DNA of 37,808 nucleotides from an uncultured Myxococcaceae bacterium. Its GTDB lineage: Bacteria; Myxococcota_A; Polyangia; Polyangiales; Ga0077539. The stretch spans positions 1 through 37,808 of the forward strand of contig CAMFHP010000085.1 in assembly GCA_945952225.1 (NCBI GenBank), read 5' to 3'. A model generated the notes under the pieces. It was not told the origin of the DNA. It made no database searches and was given only the letters and a program-made list of their open reading frames with translations. Below are positions 1 through 7,949 of the stretch, piece after piece (the stretch's first letter is position 1; each line of letters starts with the position of its first letter). The position numbers and the translations under genes were made by a program.

Positions 1-128
1 TCCGCACGATCGCTCCCCCTGCTCCGCCCGCAGGCGCATCCGCACGATCGCTCCCCCTGCTCCGCCCGCAGGCGCATCCGCACGATCGCTCCCGCTCCGC
101 AGCACGCGGTGCCCATCCGCACGATCGG
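1..128. repeat. Tandem 38-bp repeat array, truncated by window edge
   Basis: Two perfect 38-bp units lie at 1-38 and 39-76. A third, diverged 39-bp unit follows at 77-115, and the first 12 bases of a fourth at 116-127. Every unit opens with TCCGCACGATCG, which contains the palindrome CGATCG. The array probably continues to the left of the window. It is non-coding as far as I can see and lies upstream of the amino-acid transporter operon. There are no unique spacers, so it is not CRISPR. Confidence 0.85.
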
Positions 129-211
129 AGGCACACCTGGAGCGACCGCGGGCTGCGGGGAGTTCCTCGTCGACAGCCTCCGCACCTTCGCGCGCGCCGC
201 GAAAAAATTCG

Positions 212-241
212 TTCAATCGCAGGGCCCGCGGGCTCTATCGT
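212..241 (+). promoter_or_regulatory. Candidate short-leader promoter of the amino-acid importer
   Basis: A TATCGT -10-like hexamer at 236-241 sits 10 nt before the ATG at 252. A weak TTCAAT -35-like element lies at 212-217 with an 18-nt spacer. No Shine-Dalgarno precedes the ATG. The layout matches the TAnnnT elements before several other genes in the window. Confidence 0.35.
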
Positions 242-251
242 CGCGCCGCCC

Positions 252-1748
252 ATGGGACACCCTCTCCGGCGACTCGTCGCCCTGCTGGCGTGCGCGTTCT
301 TCGCGCTGAGCTGTCACCACGAACCGCCTCACGTGAGCGGCCTCGCGCGCATCCGCGCCGCGGGCGTGCTGCGCTGGGGCGCCGACCTGCAGGGCGGTGA
401 GCCCTACGTCTACGAAGACCCGGAGCACCAGGGTCAGATCAAGGGCTTCGAAGTCGACCTCGCGAACGCCATCGCCCGCGAGCTCGGCGTGCGCGCGGAG
501 TTCGTGCAGAACGACTGGTCGGCGCTCATGCCCTCGCTGGAGCGCGGCACCTTCGACGTCATTCTCAACGGCCTCGAAGTGACGCCGCCGCGCGTGGGTC
601 GCGTGCGCTTCTCGCGGCCGTACTACGTCTTCGCCGCGCGGCTCATGGCCCGACGCGACAACCCCCGCGTGCGTCCCGACCTCAACGCGCTCCACGGATT
701 GCGCGTGGGCACGCTCACGAGCTCGTTCAGCGAAGACCTGCTGCGCGGCAAGGCCACCATCGTGAACTACGAGGGCCAGGAGGAGCCGTACCTCGACCTC
801 GTGCAGGGACGCACCGACGCCGTGCTCCTCGACGACATCATCGCGGCACGCTACGGCGAGACGAAGCCCGAGCTCCGCGTCGTCGGCGACGTGCAGGATG
901 GCTTCTACGCCGCCGCCACGCGCCCCGCGGAAGACGACCTCGGTCAGGCCATCGACCAGGCCCTCGGGCGCATCATCGAGCGCGGCGAGCTCGAACAGAT
1001 CCTCCGTCGCGAGCACATCTGGAACGACCGTCAGCTCGGGCTCCGCACGTGGGGCCCCGACGAGCAGAACCGGATGCTCGGCACGAGCGCGCAGAACGGC
1101 AGCACCCCGCGTCGCATGACCTTCGCGCAGGTGAAGCTCTTCGTGCACGGCGCGGGCGTCACGCTGCTGGTCTCCGTGCTCGCGATGCTGCTGGCGATTC
1201 CCTTCGGACTCGGGCTCGCGGTGGCGCGGCTCTATGGGCCGAAGCCCGTCGCGCGCCTCGCCAACGCCTACGTGGAGCTCTACCGCGGCACCCCGGTGCT
1301 GTTGCAGCTCTACGTGCTGTATTACGGCCTCGCCGACACCGTGCGCTTCGATGCGCTCACGGCCGCGGTCATCGGACTCGGAATGAACTACGCGGCCTAT
1401 GAGGCCGAGGTGTACCGCGCGGGCATCCAGGCCGTGCCGAAGGGGCAGACCGAGGCCGCGCTCGCGCTGGGCATGAGCATGCCGCTGGCGCTGCGACGGG
1501 TGATCCTTCCGCAGGCGTTCCGCCTCGCGCTGCCGTCGGTGACCAACGACTTCATCGCGCTCCTGAAAGACAGCTCGCTGGTGTCGGTGATCACGGTGGT
1601 CGAGCTCACGAAGCGCATGACCATCGTGGCCGTCGACACGCGCAGCTACGTGCTCCCGGGCCTGCTCTGCGCGGGCCTCTACTTCGTGATGAGCTACCCC
1701 CTCTCGATCGTGGCGCGTCGCCTCGAAGAAAGGCTGGCCCGGTCGTGA
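252..1748 (+). CDS. Amino-acid ABC transporter, substrate-binding protein fused to permease
   Basis: This 498-residue protein joins a periplasmic solute-binding domain (PBP2 type, about residues 25-255) to a HisM/GlnP-type permease (about 290-495). It should capture a polar amino acid and pass it through the inner membrane. The N-terminus is a lipoprotein signal ending ALSC (Cys21). The permease half has hydrophobic segments and a typical EAA loop around residues 393-416 (YRAGIQAVPKGQTEAALALG). The stop overlaps the start of the ATPase gene (GTGA at 1745-1748), so the two genes form a complete importer with only two polypeptides. The fused layout resembles GlnPQ-type systems of Gram-positive bacteria and is less usual in Gram-negatives. 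The substrate (Gln, Glu, His, Arg or similar) cannot be fixed from sequence. The start is supported by the signal peptide directly after it. Confidence 0.93.
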   Translation: MGHPLRRLVALLACAFFALSCHHEPPHVSGLARIRAAGVLRWGADLQGGEPYVYEDPEHQGQIKGFEVDLANAIARELGVRAEFVQNDWSALMPSLERGTFDVILNGLEVTPPRVGRVRFSRPYYVFAARLMARRDNPRVRPDLNALHGLRVGTLTSSFSEDLLRGKATIVNYEGQEEPYLDLVQGRTDAVLLDDIIAARYGETKPELRVVGDVQDGFYAAATRPAEDDLGQAIDQALGRIIERGELEQILRREHIWNDRQLGLRTWGPDEQNRMLGTSAQNGSTPRRMTFAQVKLFVHGAGVTLLVSVLAMLLAIPFGLGLAVARLYGPKPVARLANAYVELYRGTPVLLQLYVLYYGLADTVRFDALTAAVIGLGMNYAAYEAEVYRAGIQAVPKGQTEAALALGMSMPLALRRVILPQAFRLALPSVTNDFIALLKDSSLVSVITVVELTKRMTIVAVDTRSYVLPGLLCAGLYFVMSYPLSIVARRLEERLARS

Positions 1749-2485
1749 TCGACGTGAAGTCTCTCCGCAAGACCTACGGAGACCGAACCATTCTCAACGA
1801 CGTGTCCGTGACCTTCGCGCGCGGGCAGGTGGTGTCGCTCATCGGTCCGTCGGGCGGAGGCAAGAGCACGCTGCTCCGCTGCCTCAACGGCCTCGAAGAC
1901 TTTCAGGGCGGCGAGGTGCACGTCGGGAGCGAGATCCTCCATCCGGGCGGCGCCGCGCGAAACCAGCGCGCCCTGCTCGCGCTCCGTCAGCGCGTCGGGA
2001 TGGTCTTTCAGCAGTGGAACCTCTTCGCCCACCGCACGGCCCTCGGGAACATCATCGAGGCCCCGGTGCACGTGAAGAAGCTCCGTCCCGAGGATGCGAC
2101 GGCGCGCGCGCACGAGCTCCTGAAGCGCGTGGGCCTCTCGCACCGCGCCAACGCGTACCCCTCGGAGATGTCGGGCGGTGAGCAGCAGCGCGTCGCCATC
2201 GCCCGCGCCCTCGCGATGGACCCGGAGGCCCTGCTCCTCGACGAGCCCACGAGCGCCCTCGACCCCGAGCGCGTGGGCGAGGTGCTCGACGTGCTGCGCA
2301 CCCTCGCGGCCGACGGACTCACCATGCTCGTCGTCACCCACGAGATGAAGTTCGCCCGCGAGGTGAGCCACCGCACGCTGGTGCTCCACGGCGGACAGAT
2401 CATCGAAGACGGCCCGCCCTCCGAGGTGCTCGACGCGCCGAAGCACGAGCGCACGCGGGCGTTTCTGGGCCTCTCGCGCACGTAG
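1745..2485 (+). CDS. Polar amino-acid ABC transporter ATP-binding protein (GlnQ/HisP type)
   Basis: This 246-residue cytoplasmic ATPase energises the fused binding protein-permease encoded immediately upstream. Visible motifs are Walker A GPSGGGKST (about residues 33-41), the Q-loop in MVFQQWNLF, the ABC signature SGGEQQRVAIARAL, Walker B LLLDEPTSALDPE and the switch His in VVTHEM. Length and motif spacing are normal for the polar amino-acid uptake (PAAT) subfamily. It starts with GTG at 1745, overlapping the upstream stop codon by four bases, which implies translational coupling. The TAG stop overlaps a possible -10 element (TAGTCT at 2483-2488) for the next gene. Confidence 0.95.
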   Translation: MIDVKSLRKTYGDRTILNDVSVTFARGQVVSLIGPSGGGKSTLLRCLNGLEDFQGGEVHVGSEILHPGGAARNQRALLALRQRVGMVFQQWNLFAHRTALGNIIEAPVHVKKLRPEDATARAHELLKRVGLSHRANAYPSEMSGGEQQRVAIARALAMDPEALLLDEPTSALDPERVGEVLDVLRTLAADGLTMLVVTHEMKFAREVSHRTLVLHGGQIIEDGPPSEVLDAPKHERTRAFLGLSRT

Positions 2486-2488
2486 TCT
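2483..2488 (+). promoter_or_regulatory. Candidate -10 element (TAGTCT) for the 2499 gene
   Basis: TAGTCT includes the stop codon of the upstream ATPase gene and lies 10 nt before the ATG at 2499. The intervening bases are pyrimidine-rich with no Shine-Dalgarno. It fits the short-leader pattern seen elsewhere in the window, but a single hexamer is weak evidence. Confidence 0.25.
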
Positions 2489-2498
2489 CTCCCTCCCC

Positions 2499-3068
2499 AT
2501 GGCCCCGCGCTGCGCTACCGTCGCCGTGGTGCTCCGACGAGTTCTCACCGTGCTGTGTGTGACCGCGCCCCTCGCGTGCGCGTCGTCGCACGCCACCGTC
2601 GCGCCCGACGAGGTGCGCATTCCCCCGACCGCTGCGACACCGCGCGCGGACCCGCTCTTTCAACGCGCGGCGCCGCCCGCCGTGGCCACCGTGCGCTTCG
2701 CCCCCGTCGCCTCCGACGACGACGGACCCTTCGTTCACTACAGCGCGACGCTCACCGTGCCCGACGGCGCCGGAAGCGCGCGCGAGGTCTCGCTCGGACG
2801 CTACTCCGTGCCCCGCGATCCCAACCGCGACGGATGCCTCCCCACCGCAGGACGCGCCGACACGCTCTCGCTCCACTGCGAGACGCCGGTGGGGCCCGAG
2901 ACGCTCACGCTGGGCTTTCGTGGCCGCGCGATCGTGTGGACGCGCACCGTGCCCGACGACTCCCCCGACCTTCGGAGCCCGCCCGACACGGGCGAGACCA
3001 CGGTGCCCGCCGAGCTCCCGGCGACCTTCGAAGTGGTGATCGACGATGCGCGCCCTGCGGTCCGTTAG
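2499..3068 (+). CDS. Hypothetical lipoprotein, 189 aa
   Basis: I do not recognise the family. The N-terminus is a lipoprotein signal: a hydrophobic stretch, then PLAC with the lipid-attachment Cys at residue 27. The mature part is about 160 residues, rich in Asp, Pro, Arg and Thr. It contains the run DPNRDGCLPTAGR and a C-terminal beta-rich region, with no catalytic motif visible. It is predicted to sit in the envelope. The last 23 bases overlap the start of the RCC1-repeat lipoprotein gene, so the two are probably cotranscribed and coupled. A Prodigal-style start further inside is possible, but the chosen ATG gives the intact signal peptide. Confidence 0.72.
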   Translation: MAPRCATVAVVLRRVLTVLCVTAPLACASSHATVAPDEVRIPPTAATPRADPLFQRAAPPAVATVRFAPVASDDDGPFVHYSATLTVPDGAGSAREVSLGRYSVPRDPNRDGCLPTAGRADTLSLHCETPVGPETLTLGFRGRAIVWTRTVPDDSPDLRSPPDTGETTVPAELPATFEVVIDDARPAVR

Positions 3069-4338
3069 CGCCCTCGCGGTTCTCGTCGCGGCGTGCAGCG
3101 AAGCGCCCGCGGTGTACCGCACGCTCGATGCGTCCGACGACGTGCGCGATGCCGCCGACGACGTGCGCGACGTGCCGGTGTTCGACGTCGTGCGCGATGT
3201 CGTTCGCTTCGAAGACGCGCCCCTCGCCCGATGCTCGGGAAGCGCCCTGCCCGATGCGGGCGGACTGCGCGCGGTGCAGGTCTCCGCGGGCCGCGATCAC
3301 ACGTGCGTGGTGTTGCGCGATGGAACGGTGCGCTGCTGGGGCGCCAACGCGGCGGCGCAGCTCGGCGACGGATCGACGACGGTGCGCGACCGCGCGGTGG
3401 CCGTCACGGGGCTCACGAACGTCGCGAGCGTGCACGCGGGCGGCGACCACACCTGCGCGCGCCTCGGGGATGGCACGGTGCGCTGCTGGGGCGCGAACCC
3501 GCAGGGACAGCTCGGGGACGGCACCACGCTCGACCGCGCGATGCCCGCAGCCGTGACGGGCCTCACCGACGCCGTGGCGATCGCCGTGGGAGAGGCGCAC
3601 GCCTGCGCGCTGCGCGAGAACGGCACGCTCGTGTGCTGGGGCGACAACCACGCGGGACAGCTCGGCGACGGCACCACCGCGGACCACACGACGCCGGTGG
3701 CCGTGCTCACGCCGCGGAGGGTGGTGTCGGTGGCGGCGGGCGAGGCGTTCACCTGCGCGACGCTCGACGACGGGAGCGCGCGCTGCTGGGGGCTCAACGC
3801 GCAGGGCGCCCTCGGTGACTGCACCGCGCTCGATCAACGGAGCCCGGTGGCCGTGCGCTCGCTCACCGACGCGCGCGAGGTGGCGTCCGGTGCGCGTCAC
3901 GCGTGTGCCCGCACGAACGACGGCGCGCTGTGGTGCTGGGGCGACAACGGCTTCGGCGAGGTGGGACTCGGGGAGGAGCGCGGCTGTCGCGGATCGACGG
4001 GCGCGTCGTCGGCGCAGTACGAGCCCGCGCGGGTGATGACCGACGGCGTGCGCGCAGTGACCGCGGGCGCGATGCACACGTGCGCGTTGCGCGAGGACGG
4101 CGTGTGGTGCTGGGGCTCCGACCGCTACGCGCAGCTCGGGGATTGCGGCGCCGTCGACCGATGGGACGCGCGTCGCATCGAGGGACTCACGAACGTGCGC
4201 GCCGTGAGCGCGGGCGGACGTCACACCTGTGTGCTGCGCGACGACGAGGCGGTGTGGTGCTGGGGCGCCAACGAGCTCGGACAGCTTGGCGACGGCACAC
4301 GGATCGTGCGGGGATCGCCCGGGCCCGTCGCAGACTGA
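3046..4338 (+). CDS. RCC1-repeat beta-propeller lipoprotein
   Basis: This 430-residue protein has a lipoprotein signal (LVAAC, Cys17), then an acidic spacer of repeated DDVRD/DVVRD units (about 22-60), then seven RCC1-type repeats. Each repeat carries the pattern AG..HTCA...DG...CWG.N..GQLGDG, so a single seven-bladed propeller is expected. Most blades have a Cys in HTC and another in CWG, which could form one disulphide per blade in the periplasm or outside the cell. RCC1 repeats usually mediate protein binding; here no enzymatic motif is seen. The gene overlaps the upstream lipoprotein gene by 23 bp and converges on the next gene, with only 8 bp between the stops. Partner and role are unknown. 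Confidence 0.88.
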   Translation: MRALRSVSALAVLVAACSEAPAVYRTLDASDDVRDAADDVRDVPVFDVVRDVVRFEDAPLARCSGSALPDAGGLRAVQVSAGRDHTCVVLRDGTVRCWGANAAAQLGDGSTTVRDRAVAVTGLTNVASVHAGGDHTCARLGDGTVRCWGANPQGQLGDGTTLDRAMPAAVTGLTDAVAIAVGEAHACALRENGTLVCWGDNHAGQLGDGTTADHTTPVAVLTPRRVVSVAAGEAFTCATLDDGSARCWGLNAQGALGDCTALDQRSPVAVRSLTDAREVASGARHACARTNDGALWCWGDNGFGEVGLGEERGCRGSTGASSAQYEPARVMTDGVRAVTAGAMHTCALREDGVWCWGSDRYAQLGDCGAVDRWDARRIEGLTNVRAVSAGGRHTCVLRDDEAVWCWGANELGQLGDGTRIVRGSPGPVAD

Positions 4339-4346
4339 ATCGCGGC

Positions 4347-6071
4347 TCAGCGTGCGAGGGTGCGCGTGGCGTACACGCCGGGACCGCCCGTGCGCGTGTC
4401 GCTCCATGCGGCCCAGAGCGTTCCGTCGGGGGCGCGCGCGAGGGCGCTTCGTGTGCCGTGCCAGCGCAGGGGATCGCGGGCGGTGGTGAAGACAAATCCC
4501 TCGGTGGAGACGGCCTCGTTGCGCGTGCAGCGCACCGTCGCGTCGGCGGGGCAACGCGCGAAGGCGACCTCGCCCGCACCGAAGCGGTTGTCGAGCCAGA
4601 GCACCGCGGCCTCGCCGGTCACGGGATCGACGGAGAGCCCCGCCACGGCGTGCGTCGCGCAGCGCGCGGGGTCGTCGTTCACGACGCGGTGATGCCACAC
4701 GGTGTCGCCGTCGCGGAGCGTGGCGAGCACGACGTCCCACGCGCCGGTGAGCCCGCCGGTCACGTAGACGACGTGGAGCGCGCCGCCGCCCGCGCCGACG
4801 TACGGAACCTGTCCCACGGGCGCGTCGTCGGGGCGTGACACGTCGAGGGCGTCTCCCCAGGTGCGCGCGCCATCGGTGGAACGTCGCAGCCGCACGCGGT
4901 TGATGCGGTCGCCGAGCTCGGAGAGGGCGTTGTTCTGGTTGCGGTCGATCCACGCGGCGAAGACGGCGCCGGGAGACGGCCCTGCGGCGAGCGCGGCGAT
5001 GCCCGGTGCGCGGCGCGCGGTGGTGGTGACCTCGAGGCGCGCGAGGGTGCTGTGCGGATCGAAGGACGTTCCGTCGGCGGCCATGCGCGCGACCTGGAGT
5101 GCGCCCGTTCCGTCGCGCTGGCCTGCGATGGCGGCGATGTACACGGCCTCGCCCACACCGTCGGGTCCGGTGGCGATCATGGGCGCGGTGCAGTTGAGTC
5201 CGCACACCCCGTCGGCGAAGGCCGAGCGCGCCTCGCCGAAGGTCGCGCCGCCATCGGTGCTCACCGCGTGACGGAGAAAGTTGCCCGGCCGGTCTTCGTG
5301 GTTCGCGACGTAGGTGAGATGGAGACGTCCCGCGCGGTCGAAGGCCACGCCCGGCGCGAGCGTGTCGGGGTAGTCGTGGTCGTGGAGCGCGGTGATCGCG
5401 ACGGCGCTCCCATCGAGTCCGAGGCGCGCGACGCCGCCGCGCCAGTAGAGCCCGCGGTTGTCGACGCCCATGAAGGCCACGACGGCGCGTCCCATCGCAT
5501 CGACGGCGAGCGAGACCTCGGCCTCGCCCATGGCGTCGAAGCGACCGCGCGTGACCGACACCGCGGGCCTCACAAACGCGCTCGCAGGAAGGGGCGCGAG
5601 AAAGGGTCCGACGCCGCCGTCGCCGTCGGTGGCGAAGCACGCGGCGCCGCCCTCGCGATGGCCCACGGGCTCCTCGTTGGGCACACACGCGGGGTGCGCA
5701 CCGGGACGCCACGCGCGGCACACGTAGCCCTCGCGCCAGCGGCAGTCTTCGTCGCGCTCACAACGCAACAGGCAGTAGTGCCGTTGCGCGCTCGACGGGT
5801 AGCACTCGCCGTTCTCGGGACACGGCGCGGCGCGACAGTCGGGGGCGCAGTAGCCGTTGGGGAATCCCTCGTCGGGCGCGATGCAGTACTGGCCCGCGGA
5901 GCAGCCTCCGATGGGCTCTCCCTGCTTGTTGACCCCACACGCGGTGCCCGGCGCGACGGCGGGCGCATCGACGGCGTCGGGGAGCTCATAGGTGGCGTCG
6001 TTGAAGGTCACGCGCGGCTCGTCGCAGGCGGCGAGCGCGAGGGTGCAGAGGAGCGCAACGCGGCGGATCAT
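4347..6071 (-). CDS. Cys-rich plus BNR/sialidase-like propeller lipoprotein
   Basis: This 574-residue secreted lipoprotein begins MIRRVALLCTLALAAC (lipid Cys16). About residues 45-130 form a Cys-rich module with about 14 cysteines (GYCAPDC, CPENGEC, HYCLLRC, DEDCRW, ACVP). The rest resembles a sialidase/BNR beta-propeller, with Asp-box-like strings such as STDGGATFGEA and STDGARTWGDA. I see no complete sialidase active site, so enzyme function is not claimed. The Cys-rich module closely resembles the small lipoprotein at 18730-19152. The ATG overlaps the upstream IgGFc-like gene's stop (ATGA at 6068-6071), so the two form an operon. The family is common in myxobacteria as predicted lipoproteins of unknown function. 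Confidence 0.8.
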   Translation of the reverse strand: MIRRVALLCTLALAACDEPRVTFNDATYELPDAVDAPAVAPGTACGVNKQGEPIGGCSAGQYCIAPDEGFPNGYCAPDCRAAPCPENGECYPSSAQRHYCLLRCERDEDCRWREGYVCRAWRPGAHPACVPNEEPVGHREGGAACFATDGDGGVGPFLAPLPASAFVRPAVSVTRGRFDAMGEAEVSLAVDAMGRAVVAFMGVDNRGLYWRGGVARLGLDGSAVAITALHDHDYPDTLAPGVAFDRAGRLHLTYVANHEDRPGNFLRHAVSTDGGATFGEARSAFADGVCGLNCTAPMIATGPDGVGEAVYIAAIAGQRDGTGALQVARMAADGTSFDPHSTLARLEVTTTARRAPGIAALAAGPSPGAVFAAWIDRNQNNALSELGDRINRVRLRRSTDGARTWGDALDVSRPDDAPVGQVPYVGAGGGALHVVYVTGGLTGAWDVVLATLRDGDTVWHHRVVNDDPARCATHAVAGLSVDPVTGEAAVLWLDNRFGAGEVAFARCPADATVRCTRNEAVSTEGFVFTTARDPLRWHGTRSALARAPDGTLWAAWSDTRTGGPGVYATRTLAR

Positions 6072-7807
6072 CGGGGCTCCGTGAGCGGCGCGAGGTCGAG
6101 CCCCGCGGGGTAGGTGTACGAGGTCGACGGCGCGAGTCCCGAGACCACGAGACCGAAGCGCACACCCGCACGGGCGGCTTCGAGGTGGTGCGCGCCCTCG
6201 GCGAGCGCGAGGTGGTACACGGCGCTGCCCGCGACGATGTCGTAGGGCGTGGCGCGCACGGGCGTTCCATCGAGCACGAGGCCCTCGCCGACGGCCAGAG
6301 TGACGATCGCGGTGTTCGTGGGAAAGCCCGTGGCAGCCACGAAGTCGTAGCGGTCGCGCGTCTGCTCCACGGGCGGAATGAGCACCATGTCGGGGTCGCC
6401 GCGTCCCTCGTCGGCGCGCGCGGGATCGTAGCCGCCGCCCACGAGAAACTGCGCCACGAGCAGGGGCGCCGAGCCCGTGACGGCCACGCTCTGCGTCTGC
6501 TCGAACTCCACGAAGTCACCGACGGCCGCGAGCGTCACGGGCGCGTGTGCGGAGGCGGGTTCGAAGGTCACGCGCGTGTCGGCCGCGGTGGCCACCACAC
6601 GGAGCACGTCGGGCTCGCGGAACCACGGCGGTGTGCGCGCGACGACGTAGCGCGTGCCGAGGCTCGCGACGGGCAGGAGCTGCTCTTCGAGGTGGTCGCA
6701 CGCGAAGCGGTTGTAGGGCACGAGCGCGCAGTCGTGGCCCGCGTAGACCGCCACGGGCGCGCTGCTCTCGACGAGCGAGCCCGTGAGGTCTTCGACGGTG
6801 ACGGGACGGCAGAAGACGTCGCCGCGCACGGTGTCGGGCTCGGGCTGCGCGCACGATCCCGACGCGTCGGAGAGCACCTGCCAGACCTCGCCGGGCGCGA
6901 GCCTGCGACGGAGCACGGCGCCGGGGGTTCCCGCGGGGATTCCATCGCCGGGAAGGGTGCGCGCGCGGAGGGTGATCGACACGTCGGCGGGCTCGCGGTC
7001 GGCGGCGATGGCGACGAAGCCCGACGCGCGCTGCCACACGGTCTGCCCCTGCGGACGCACGCGCACCGAGGGCCGCGTCACCACGACGTAGCGTGTTCCG
7101 AGGGCCGCCGTGGGGAGCAGCAGCGAGGCGTCGTTGGTGTAGGCGTAACAGCGCGCGTCGTCGCACACCTGCGAGGCCACGAAGCCCTCGGGGTTGAACT
7201 GCCACGCGCCCACGGGAAGTGTTGCGCGTATACGCACGGCCCCGTCGGGTACGGACGCGCTCGACGGACGCACGGGATCGCCGCCCACGGCCAGCGTGCG
7301 CAACCACGGGAGGGTGATCGTGCGTGCGCCGCGCGGGGCGACGGTGAAGCTGCGTTCGGCGACGAGTCCGCCGCCGGAGACGGTGAGCGCGACGGGCTCG
7401 TTCCAGGGGTTGGTGACCGTGACGACGAAGGGGAAATCGTCGCGCGATGCGCCGGGGTCATAGCGTCCGAGTCCGGCGTTGAGCGTGCCCACCGCGCGGT
7501 GCTCGCAACCGAGGTAGCTGTGCGTCTCCGCGGCCCACGCGCAGGGCAGCACGCACCCGCCCGCGGCGCAGCGCTGCCCGGCGTCGACGTCGCAGCGTTG
7601 GGCGGGATCGCGGGCGCTTCCGTCGTCGCGGCACACGGTGACCGAGAGGCCGTCGTCGCTGCACGCGCGCGTGCCCGGCGCGCAGCGGAACACCGCCGCG
7701 TCGGACGCATCGACGGTGGCGTCCGAGCCGGGCGACGCATCGGAGGGCGCGGGCGTCGGCTCGCATCCGAGGAGCGCCGCGCAGAGCCACGGGAGGGCGT
7801 TGCGCAT
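6068..7807 (-). CDS. IgGFc-binding-protein-like lipoprotein
   Basis: The 579-residue product starts MRNALPWLCAALLGC (lipid Cys15), followed by an acidic Asp/Ala/Ser linker and a short Cys-containing segment. The body resembles the bacterial IgGFc-binding N-terminal-like domain. It has repeated beta units with the signature LGTRYVV / VRVRPQGQ / LRVVATAADTRVTFEP and strings such as VTNPWNEPVALTVS and QTQSVAVTGSAPLLVAQF. The name comes from homology to a domain of the human mucus protein FCGBP; binding of IgG by bacterial members should not be assumed. An in-frame ATG lies 69 bp further upstream, but only the chosen one puts a signal peptide at the N-terminus. The stop overlaps the next gene by four bases. 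Confidence 0.8.
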   Translation of the reverse strand: MRNALPWLCAALLGCEPTPAPSDASPGSDATVDASDAAVFRCAPGTRACSDDGLSVTVCRDDGSARDPAQRCDVDAGQRCAAGGCVLPCAWAAETHSYLGCEHRAVGTLNAGLGRYDPGASRDDFPFVVTVTNPWNEPVALTVSGGGLVAERSFTVAPRGARTITLPWLRTLAVGGDPVRPSSASVPDGAVRIRATLPVGAWQFNPEGFVASQVCDDARCYAYTNDASLLLPTAALGTRYVVVTRPSVRVRPQGQTVWQRASGFVAIAADREPADVSITLRARTLPGDGIPAGTPGAVLRRRLAPGEVWQVLSDASGSCAQPEPDTVRGDVFCRPVTVEDLTGSLVESSAPVAVYAGHDCALVPYNRFACDHLEEQLLPVASLGTRYVVARTPPWFREPDVLRVVATAADTRVTFEPASAHAPVTLAAVGDFVEFEQTQSVAVTGSAPLLVAQFLVGGGYDPARADEGRGDPDMVLIPPVEQTRDRYDFVAATGFPTNTAIVTLAVGEGLVLDGTPVRATPYDIVAGSAVYHLALAEGAHHLEAARAGVRFGLVVSGLAPSTSYTYPAGLDLAPLTEPR

Positions 7808-7814
7808 AGCCGCG

Positions 7815-7820
7815 ACCGTA
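7815..7820 (-). promoter_or_regulatory. Candidate -10 element (TACGGT) for the 7807 gene
   Basis: On the minus strand TACGGT lies 7 nt before the ATG at 7807, with no Shine-Dalgarno between them. It belongs to the short-leader TAnnnT series. The intergenic region 7808-7949 is shared with the divergent reductase operon. Confidence 0.3.
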
Positions 7821-7905
7821 CACGCGCTCGCCGCGCGGGCGACAGCGACACCCGCGAACCCGTCACAACCTTTCATGCAGAGCGAGGCGAGACCGCAAAG
7901 TGTCG

Positions 7906-7921
7906 AGTGTCACTTGACACT
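7906..7921. promoter_or_regulatory. Perfect palindrome AGTGTCA-CT-TGACACT, candidate operator
   Basis: Seven-base arms at 7906-7912 and 7915-7921 are perfect reverse complements around a CT spacer. The right arm overlaps a TTGACA (-35-like) hexamer at 7914-7919, 30 bases before the reductase ATG at 7950. A repressor or activator bound here would control the reductase/MerR/diiron operon and possibly the divergent lipoprotein operon. The encoded MerR-type protein is the obvious candidate, but the spacing is not that of a classic MerR site between -35 and -10. Confidence 0.55.
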
Positions 7922-7949
7922 ATTCGTCGGCGCGTCCACCTTCGGGTTC

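Noticed and set aside
1-128. CRISPR array
   Set aside because: Repeats are directly abutting with no unique spacers and no cas genes nearby.
2905-5721. Very long Arg-rich open frame on the minus strand
   Set aside because: It is the antisense and out-of-frame shadow of two real genes with clear domains (RCC1 lipoprotein on plus, Cys-rich/BNR lipoprotein on minus); its composition is non-protein-like Arg/Ala/His repeats.
4347-6071. Functional sialidase
   Set aside because: Asp-box-like repeats are visible, but the arginine triad and other catalytic residues could not be identified by eye.
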